DNA of 64,000 bases, taken from the NCBI RefSeq assembly GCF_000196515.1, contig NC_014248.1:1-64000 (forward strand). The letters are read 5' to 3'. This stretch comes from 'Nostoc azollae' 0708 (GTDB lineage Bacteria; Cyanobacteriota; Cyanobacteriia; Cyanobacteriales; Nostocaceae). Of this stretch, positions 58,757-64,000 are shown in pieces. The translations under genes and the position numbers were made by a program. How positions within the stretch are numbered: the stretch's first letter is position 1; each line of letters starts with the position of its first letter. The notes beneath the pieces are model-generated. The model was given only the letters and a program-made list of their open reading frames with translations. It was not told the origin of the DNA and ran no database searches.

Positions 58757-59650
58757 ATGACAACTTATACAAATGCTTTTATTTCAACAAAAACTTGGAC
58801 TTGGCAAGGCTTCCCTATTAGTTACCAGACTCAGGGCAATGCTGGACCTGCGGTTATTTTAGTACATGGCTTTGGTGCTTCATGGTTGCACTGGCGCAAA
58901 AATATACCAGCTTTAGCAGAAAAATGTCGAGTTTATGCGATTGACTTGATTGGTTTTGGTGCTTCAGCGAAACCAGTACCAGGCGAAAGAATTACCTACA
59001 CACTTGAAAGCTGGGGACAACAAATAGCAGATTTTTGTCGGGAAGTGGTGGGAGAACCTGCATTTTTAGTGGGAAATTCTATCGGTTGCATTGTCGTTAT
59101 GCAAGCTGCTGTTAGTAACCCAGATATAGCTTTGGGAACTGCCTTACTCAACTGTTCTCTAAGGTTATTACATGATTGCAAACGAGTAACTTTACCTTGG
59201 ACAAAGCGCGTTGGTGCGCCAATTCTGCAAAAACTTTTATCTATTCCCACAGTGGGTGAATTCTTTTTTAGTCAACTAGCTAAACCAAAAACGGTACGGA
59301 AGATTCTCCTCCAAGCGTATGGTAACGGGGAAACTGTGACCGATGAGTTAGTAGATATTCTCATGAAACCAGCAAATGATCCTGGTGCTGCGGCTGTATT
59401 TTTAGCCTTTACATCCTATTCGAGTGGACCTTTACCAGAAGACCTTTTACCCGTACTATCTTGCCCAGCAATTATTTTATGGGGAACGGCTGACCCTTGG
59501 GAACCGATTAATTTGGGTAAAGAGTTAGCTAATTTTCCTCAAGTTCAGAAGTTTATTGCTTTAGATGGAGTGGGACATTGCCCCCAAGATGAAGCGCCTG
59601 AATTGGTAAATCCTATTTTACAGGATTGGATTCGTGAGCTATCAATATGA
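58757..59650 (+). CDS. Alpha/beta hydrolase
   Basis: The 297-residue protein has the alpha/beta-hydrolase order: oxyanion HGFGASWLHW, nucleophile Ser in FLVGNSIGCIVV, acid Asp in LWGTADPWEPI and catalytic His in LDGVGHCPQDEAPELV. ATG 58757 is chosen over the upstream frame start at 58739. Plant and cyanobacterial homologues include pheophytinase-like and lipase-like enzymes; substrate unknown. Confidence 0.85.
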   Translation: MTTYTNAFISTKTWTWQGFPISYQTQGNAGPAVILVHGFGASWLHWRKNIPALAEKCRVYAIDLIGFGASAKPVPGERITYTLESWGQQIADFCREVVGEPAFLVGNSIGCIVVMQAAVSNPDIALGTALLNCSLRLLHDCKRVTLPWTKRVGAPILQKLLSIPTVGEFFFSQLAKPKTVRKILLQAYGNGETVTDELVDILMKPANDPGAAAVFLAFTSYSSGPLPEDLLPVLSCPAIILWGTADPWEPINLGKELANFPQVQKFIALDGVGHCPQDEAPELVNPILQDWIRELSI

Positions 59651-59861
59651 TATTTTCACCATTTAATTCCAAAATATAAACAATAGACTTGTCCACAAAA
59701 GATAAAAAGCTTACTGTGAAAGCATTACACGAACTATAACTGGGATGAAACACTAATTATGGCTGAAGGCAAAAATATGGGTTTGGGGATGAAAATATCA
59801 AAATTATTAAAAGTTTTAAGGAACATAGCTTTCTAAAAAAGATAATCTTAAGGCTGATAAT

Positions 59862-60762
59862 TTAAAGATCATGACTTAGTATAAATGAATAATTTAGATC
59901 TAACCTAACTAATCCAAATACTGCCATTATCACCGGATTATAACGATGTCCAGCTAAGGGAAATCTATCACTAGCCATTCGAAAAGTTTTGACTCTACAT
60001 ATGAGATGTTCAACACCAATTGTTCTTGATTATATTTTCTTCTTGTTGAATCTCTCAAGGCTCAGCTTTTTTGGGCTTCTTATAAGCTGTGGTAATAAAT
60101 TCTTCTCCTATATAAGCTTTGTCTCCCAAAAATCTTTGTTTGGCATCTAGGTTTTGGCGATTATTTCTAAATAGTGTAATATCGCTTATCTTACCTAATT
60201 GTCCAATAGGAATATCAACTATATCTTCACCTCCTGGCAATACTCTAAATTTATTTTTCAGAGTGTGTATTTTCTTCTCGCCTGAATAATATTTTCTCTG
60301 CTTTTGATAGTTACCTGGTCTTTCTATAGCTTGTTCTGCACTATCTATTATTAATAGATACTCACTCAGTCCTTCCCATAATTCTTGATATTTTTGCTTA
60401 TCTCTTTTTGCTTCTTCTATTTGGGACACAGGTAAAATTTTCCTCAGAATTTCTACCCAATAATGAAATGTGTTATTTGCTTTTGTCCTCCATAGATCAA
60501 ACACTAATCCTAGAATTTTAAATGTTGGCTTCTGTCTCAGGTCTACTAGGCATAGACATACTCCCTCTTTTGGGGTCATTTCTGCTTTAAATCCTCCTCC
60601 CTACACTATTAACCTAATTTTTCTTTTTTCAACTTCTGCTTGTTTCTCTAGATACCTTTTTTCTGCTAATTCCACCAATGTGATAAAGTCTTCATACTTA
60701 ATTGCAATTAATCTTTTTGATTCCTGGAGGTATGATTCTATTCTTGCTAGGGGACTTGTCAT
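59862..60762 (-). pseudogene. IS5-type (DDE_Tnp_4) transposase, decayed
   Basis: The minus strand reads SPLARIESYLQESKRLIAIK from ATG 60762, stops near 60603, then is open from 60579 to 60055 (LLIIDSAEQAIERPGNYQKQ with a catalytic Asp; YYSGEKKIHTLKNKFRVLPG; FLGDKAYIGEE). After a TGA and a frameshift it ends as VEHLICRVKTFRMASDRFPL, AGHRYNPVIMAVFGLVRL. All parts of the protein can be traced, so decay is moderate. Confidence 0.75.
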
Positions 60763-60944
60763 GATTGATATACACAGTTACATTCTTTCTGTTTATTTCC
60801 ATACAACCTTTCTTTTAAAGAAAGGTCTCTTATACTGCTTAAACTCACCCAAAATAGATTCAATCTTGAGTTAGCTAGATGAGTGATTTTCTACCCCTTT
60901 AGTTAATCAGCTTGTAACAATTATGGGATAGTTCTCTGAAGTTA

Positions 60945-61157
60945 TTAATAGCCAAAAACGGCACCTGGTAAGACACCATAGCAACCCATACTAGGATAAG
61001 CACCATAGCCTAGACTACCACCATAGCCCAATCCGGCACCAGGTAGACCATAGCTGTACCCACCCAAACCAGCATAGCCAAGCCGACCAGATGCTAACTC
61101 TTGTTCCTCTGTTGGTAAGTCCACAAATAATTCAGATTTAAGGATTTGAACTGACAT
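60945..61157 (-). CDS. Secreted peptide precursor 1 (Gly/Tyr-rich core, atypical leader end)
   Basis: ATG 61157 gives a 70-residue peptide. The leader MSVQILKSELFVDLPTEEQE continues LASG and is homologous to the next three genes, but the cleavage pair is S-G-R rather than G-G. The core is rich in Gly and Tyr (LGYAGLGGYSYGLPGAGLGY) with one Cys. GAGG lies 8-9 bases before the ATG, in a block (tgaggctaaaaatc) shared with its neighbours. It is probably an exported bacteriocin-like or structural peptide. Confidence 0.65.
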   Translation of the reverse strand: MSVQILKSELFVDLPTEEQELASGRLGYAGLGGYSYGLPGAGLGYGGSLGYGAYPSMGCYGVLPGAVFGY

Positions 61158-61418
61158 GATTTTTAGCCTCACTTACAAAAATAGGTGTTTATGACCTAAT
61201 ATCTTTATTAATAAAAATCTTTTTTTGCAGGGATGAAACTAATCTAAAGTGGTAAATAAAGATCTAATTATATCTTCGGAAAAAAGTTGATGAGAAAAAT
61301 AGGAAAGGTTAAGGGATGAAGAGTAAAGAGTAAGTGGTAAATCAAAATATTTTATCTTTGCTCTTTTACCCTTAACTAAAAGGAATTGGATATCTATTTT
61401 GTGGATTTGTCTAGCTCA
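61158..61418. other. Gap between precursor genes 1 and 2
   Basis: AT-rich sequence with gaagagtaaagagtaagtgg-type repeats. No gene or clear terminator is visible. Confidence 0.3.
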
Positions 61419-61658
61419 CTAGTACCAATAGTGATGTCTTCTTCCCCAGGGACCACCGCCCCAGGGACCACCGCCCCAGGGACCACCGCCCCAGGGACCA
61501 CCGCCCCAGGGACCACCGCCCCAGGGACCACCGCCCCAGGGACCACCACCCCAGGGACCACCGCCCCAGGGACCACCGCCCCAGCCACCAGATAGAAGTT
61601 GCTGTTCTTCGCTGGATATCTCCTGAACCAAATCAGATGTGATGTGTTTCTCTGACAT
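61419..61658 (-). CDS. Secreted peptide precursor 2: nine WGGGP repeats
   Basis: ATG 61658 gives 79 residues: leader MSEKHITSDLVQEISSEEQQ then LLSGG, followed by nine exact WGGGP units and the tail WGRRHHYWY. The leader has the double-glycine form cut by peptidase-domain ABC exporters. The core has no cysteine and is almost only Trp, Gly and Pro. It is encoded by a 15-bp tandem repeat. Function may be antimicrobial, signalling or structural; nothing in the sequence decides. Confidence 0.7.
   Translation of the reverse strand: MSEKHITSDLVQEISSEEQQLLSGGWGGGPWGGGPWGGGPWGGGPWGGGPWGGGPWGGGPWGGGPWGGGPWGRRHHYWY
61444..61578 (-). repeat. 15-bp coding minisatellite, nine units
   Basis: Nine head-to-tail copies of ccccagggaccaccg (plus-strand reading) differ by one base in one unit. 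Such purity indicates recent expansion. Because the unit is a multiple of three, all six frames may stay open; the plus-strand frame encoding PGTTA repeats is a by-product. Confidence 0.95.
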
Positions 61659-62191
61659 AATTTCTAGCCTCAATTGGTGTTATCAATCCATACTATTTTT
61701 ATAAACACAAATAACAATAAATCCAATAATTCCCTAGTGATAATTTAATGGACTCAAACTTCTACCTTTTGGTTGTTATAGATTAAGAGATCATGAATTA
61801 GATGCTTGATTATTTATTTTAAAATTAATTCTATTTGTGTATATTTATTATTTTTAGAAATTTGAAGAGAAAATCAGATATGGAGTCTAGAGGTTTCTTA
61901 TCTGAGATAATTATCTGTTATAGCAGTTGCCAATGTAATTAAGAAAACCTTGAAAGATCAGGTTATAAATGGCGTGCGCTGCCCCCCATAGGGTAGCTTA
62001 GACATTAGCTGGCTGCTATATTTGCTCAATCTTCAAGAAGATAAGACACTCATTAGGGTTTCGAGTTCTACAAAACTCGATTTATAAAAAGTGAAGTTAT
62101 CTAAATTTCCTCTTCAAACTAGAATTAGAGTTTTGAAAAACACAAACTATCCTAGCCTATTTTCGGGACTTTACTTACTGGATGTTAGTTC
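61659..62191. other. Gap between precursor genes 2 and 3
   Basis: About 530 AT-rich bases without a recognised gene. One G+C-richer island (ggcgtgcgctgccccccata, 61970-61989) stands out and may be repeat debris. Confidence 0.35.
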
Positions 62192-62371
62192 TTATGAGTA
62201 CCAGGAAGAGTAATCATAGTCTTTATAGGGTGTAGACTTACAGTAGGGTTTGTATCCACAGCATTTAGGAGGTTTATAGCAAGGGGAATAATCGCAATAT
62301 CCCCCGGATATAAGTTGTTGTGCTTCTATTGTTAATTCCACTAAATTTGACTTATTGATTTGATTAGACAT
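62192..62371 (-). CDS. Secreted peptide precursor 3: Cys/Tyr-rich core
   Basis: ATG 62371 gives 59 residues: leader MSNQINKSNLVELTIEAQQL then ISGG, and the core YCDYSPCYKPPKCCGYKPYC ending KDYDYSSWYS. Five cysteines, many Tyr, Lys and Pro. Disulphides or thioether/tyrosine modification are possible. GAGG lies ten bases before the ATG. Confidence 0.65.
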   Translation of the reverse strand: MSNQINKSNLVELTIEAQQLISGGYCDYSPCYKPPKCCGYKPYCKSTPYKDYDYSSWYS

Positions 62372-62640
62372 GATGAGTTGCCTCACTTACATTGTTACAG
62401 TTGTCAATGTTTAGGTAAGATCCGATTTTTTAAATATCGGATAGTAGGGAAATGACAAAACTCAGTAAATCGAAAACAAGATTGTCATCACTGCAAAGGA
62501 GGAGAAGAAGAGATTATTTAAATTCTCTCAAATTCTAATTTTCATTTTGATTACGTTGAGTGAATTAGATGTTTTTTCTCCTCCCTGTAGTAATTGAAAA
62601 GTCTAACTTACAGAACTGTTAGTCTCTAGATGGTGCTGGT

Positions 62641-62910
62641 TTAGTAACCGTAGCCGTAAATAGGACGACAGATATAGGTGGGGTAACGTTTACGACCTTG
62701 GTAGCCACCACCAGGATAACCATCACCACCTTGGTAGCCACCACCAGGATAACCATCACCACCTTGGTAGCTACTACCAGGATAACCATCACCACCTTGG
62801 TAGCTACTACCAGGATACCTGCCCATACCGTATTGACCTCCGGAAAGAAGCTGTTGTTCTTCTGTACATAATTCAGCAACTAAATCTGATTTTTTGATTT
62901 TATCTGACAT
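62641..62910 (-). CDS. Secreted peptide precursor 4: four 11-residue Tyr/Gly repeats
   Basis: ATG 62910 gives 89 residues. The leader MSDKIKKSDLVAELCTEEQQ continues LLSGG. The core has four units of the form YPG[SG][SG]YQGGDG, the last altered to YQGRKR, and ends YPTYICRPIYGYGY. A matching 33-bp DNA repeat lies at about 62690-62815. The longer frame to 62949 was rejected because the conserved gaggtcaataatc block precedes the internal ATG. Confidence 0.7.
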   Translation of the reverse strand: MSDKIKKSDLVAELCTEEQQLLSGGQYGMGRYPGSSYQGGDGYPGSSYQGGDGYPGGGYQGGDGYPGGGYQGRKRYPTYICRPIYGYGY

Positions 62911-63117
62911 GATTATTGACCTCAAAAACATATTTAGGTGTGTAATCACCTATGCTTTTATTATTAATGTTTTTTTTTTTAATAAAATTGAACTCTAGTT
63001 ATATTTTTTTTAAATAAATTTGTCTCTTTTAACTCATGATTTTTTCAGAGAAGAAGTAAAGTCTACGAGATATATATTATTAGTGATATTCCTTTATATA
63101 AGCAACAAAAATGTAGA

Positions 63118-63149
63118 GATAGAAAATAATATATATATTATTTTCTATC
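63118..63149. other. Perfect 32-bp palindrome
   Basis: GATAGAAAATAATATA is followed at once by its exact reverse complement. No T-tract follows on either strand. It could be a cruciform-prone site, a protein-binding site or a weak bidirectional terminator. Confidence 0.6.
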
Positions 63150-63252
63150 TACACAATGATGTTTAAATTTTAAATTTCCGGTTCTTGAATTATTTTTAAG
63201 GAAAACTGGGTTTATTTCATAGGCATTTCATTCAAGACAGAGCATAGTTATT

Positions 63253-63279
63253 CATAACCCTTGCGGGGTAAGGGTTATG
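63253..63279 (-). terminator. Hairpin downstream of precursor 5
   Basis: CATAACCCTT and AAGGGTTATG form a perfect 10-bp stem around the loop GCGGGGT, about 55 bases past the stop of precursor 5. There is no strong T-tract, so termination or mRNA stabilisation are both possible. Confidence 0.45.
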
Positions 63280-63332
63280 CTATAATTGGTCCTAAATCAC
63301 CATAAAAACAAGGCAAGAGCCAGATTTGTGCT

Positions 63333-63650
63333 TCAGGAAAACAATTTATTTAGGAAATTAGGTAAAAAATCACTCAATTTGTTACCAGGATAATTGATTA
63401 TGGGTATACCAAAAGTGAAAGAAGTACCTATGCTAATTTGTGATAACTTATATTTACTACTTTGTGTAATAGATTCACTACCTTCTAGATTTAAGTCACT
63501 ATCTGCGGCGCTGTCAATGTCAGTTTTTTGGAAGAAAAAGTCAGTTTTACCAATAACATTAAAACCTTGCCCAGCAATTAATATTTCTTGATTTGCTTCA
63601 GATAAATCATGAAATAGTGCCTGATGGTTAGATGTGTGATTATCTGCCAT
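63333..63650 (-). CDS. Possible secreted peptide precursor 5 (longer type)
   Basis: The 105-residue product starts MADNHTSNHQALFHDLSEAN with QEILIAGQG, which resembles a leader ending in L-S-x-x-x-Q-x-x-L-x-A-G. The remainder has no repeats and few charged residues at its end. It lies 34 bases downstream of the ABC exporter stop, so it is probably in the same operon. Whether it is a substrate or an accessory protein is unclear. Confidence 0.5.
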   Translation of the reverse strand: MADNHTSNHQALFHDLSEANQEILIAGQGFNVIGKTDFFFQKTDIDSAADSDLNLEGSESITQSSKYKLSQISIGTSFTFGIPIINYPGNKLSDFLPNFLNKLFS

Positions 63651-63684
63651 AGTGTTAAATCCTTACAAGACGAGAGCATTAATT

Positions 63685-64000
63685 TTATATAGTTAAAAAC
63701 TTCATATACTCTCCCTTCTGAGAAAGAAAAGTTTCTAGGCTACCTTGGAGTTCTACTTGACCTTTATCCATTAACACTATCCAATCTGCTCGATTAACCA
63801 CACTGGGACGATGGGTAATCAAAATTGTGGTTTGACCTTTACGAGATGCGAACAATCGATCTAAGACATGAGTTTCGCTTACTGGATCTAGTCCTGCGGT
63901 TGCTTCGTCTAAGATTAAAATGGGTGGATTGGTAAGTATTCCGCGTGCGATCGCTAATCGTTGTCTCTGTCCACCAGAAAGATTTGCACCAAATTCTCCT
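63685..64000 (-). CDS. ABC exporter ATP-binding domain, C-terminal part (cut by window edge)
   Basis: The last ~105 residues of an ABC ATPase are present: signature GEFGANLSGGQRQRLAIARG, Walker B PPILILDEATAGLDPVSETH, and H-loop TILITHRPSVVNRADWIVLM. The order and length of the tail fit fused membrane-ATPase exporters of the HlyB/peptidase-containing type. The part that would show a C39 peptidase domain lies outside the window. The peptide precursor genes follow directly. Confidence 0.85.
   Translation of the reverse strand, partial: GEFGANLSGGQRQRLAIARGILTNPPILILDEATAGLDPVSETHVLDRLFASRKGQTTILITHRPSVVNRADWIVLMDKGQVELQGSLETFLSQKGEYMKFLTI

Larger units (their letters stand above)
62911..63332. 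other. Gap with palindromes between precursors 4 and 5
   Basis: AT-rich non-coding sequence. It contains a perfect 32-bp palindrome (63118-63149) and a 10-bp-stem hairpin (63253-63279), listed separately. Confidence 0.5.

Noticed and set aside
61444-61578. CRISPR-like or regulatory iteron array
   Set aside because: Uniform 15-bp units without spacers that stay in frame with a leader peptide; it is a coding minisatellite.
61386-61595. Plus-strand frame encoding many PGTTA repeats
   Set aside because: It is the complement of the WGGGP minisatellite. The minus strand has a homologous leader and ribosome site, so the plus frame is a shadow.
62619-62879. Minus-strand frame with VVATKVVMVIL repeats
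   Set aside because: Alternative frame of the 33-bp repeat in precursor 4; it has no leader or ribosome site.

Overview
The window reads as a chromosomal segment of a filamentous, heterocyst-forming cyanobacterium. The evidence is photosynthesis genes (psbX, petP, chlG, ycf66, a PucC-type carrier), heterocyst and filament genes (hetF with an NsiR1-type small-RNA array, fraC-fraD-fraE, glnB), and GCGATCGC (HIP1) octamers scattered through it. Intact core genes alternate with decayed transposases, broken genes and small remnants. Such heavy pseudogenisation is what one expects from an eroding genome like that of the Azolla symbiont 'Nostoc azollae'; the species is an inference, not something I could test.

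Layout. 1-6307: two near-identical arms (about 2.1 kb each) of an inverted repeat, each a dead IS1634-type transposase, around a core with a second dead transposase and a MITE-like element. 6.9-8.3 kb: one secreted protein gene and one decayed secreted protein gene. 8.5-11.7 kb: a nuclease-like/TPR fusion gene broken by stops and by IS66 copy A. 11.8-14.6 kb: MBL-fold protein, KaiB-domain protein, PilT. 14.8-16.9 kb: IS66 copy B inside a dying Uma2 gene. 17-19.5 kb: petP, ArsA-like protein, chlG. 19.5-25.2 kb: small membrane protein, broken alcohol dehydrogenase, haem-oxygenase-fold protein, inositol phosphatase family, PucC-type carrier, TnpB remnant. 25.5-31.2 kb: tandem minus-strand NsiR1-like sRNA genes, an IS701 wreck, then hetF. 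31.3-35.3 kb: glnB, toxin-antitoxin-like and Ymh-like remnants, rdgB, a phosphohexomutase, purN. 35.4-40.1 kb: dead sugar ABC permease, fraCDE, a tandem-duplicated corrinoid adenosyltransferase. 40-47.8 kb: IS5 remnant, ccsA, DUF3352 protein, chorismate lyase, tRNA-Leu(GAG), accC, yggT. 48-55.9 kb: psbX, ycf66, two TolB-like lipoproteins, sdhB, cyAbrB, CPBP protease, geranylgeranyl-reductase-family protein. 56.1-59.7 kb: frr, pyrH, frameshifted redoxin, alpha/beta hydrolase. 59.9-60.8 kb: dead IS5. 60.9-64 kb: five small secreted-peptide precursor genes behind the end of an exporter ABC gene.

The most interesting regions are (1) the peptide cluster at the right edge, where at least four genes share one leader (ending near E-E-Q-x-L-x-S-G) but carry unrelated, partly repetitive cores: nine WGGGP units, four 11-residue Tyr/Gly units, a Cys/Tyr-rich core and a Gly/Tyr-rich core; (2) the sRNA array, in which seven units each have a palindromic TCCGGA box, a -10 box and an intrinsic terminator on the minus strand, the last unit lying antisense to the hetF leader; and (3) the 2.1-kb inverted repeat, whose arms share the same inactivating mutations. 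All family assignments come from reading motifs and recalling families; no database search was possible.
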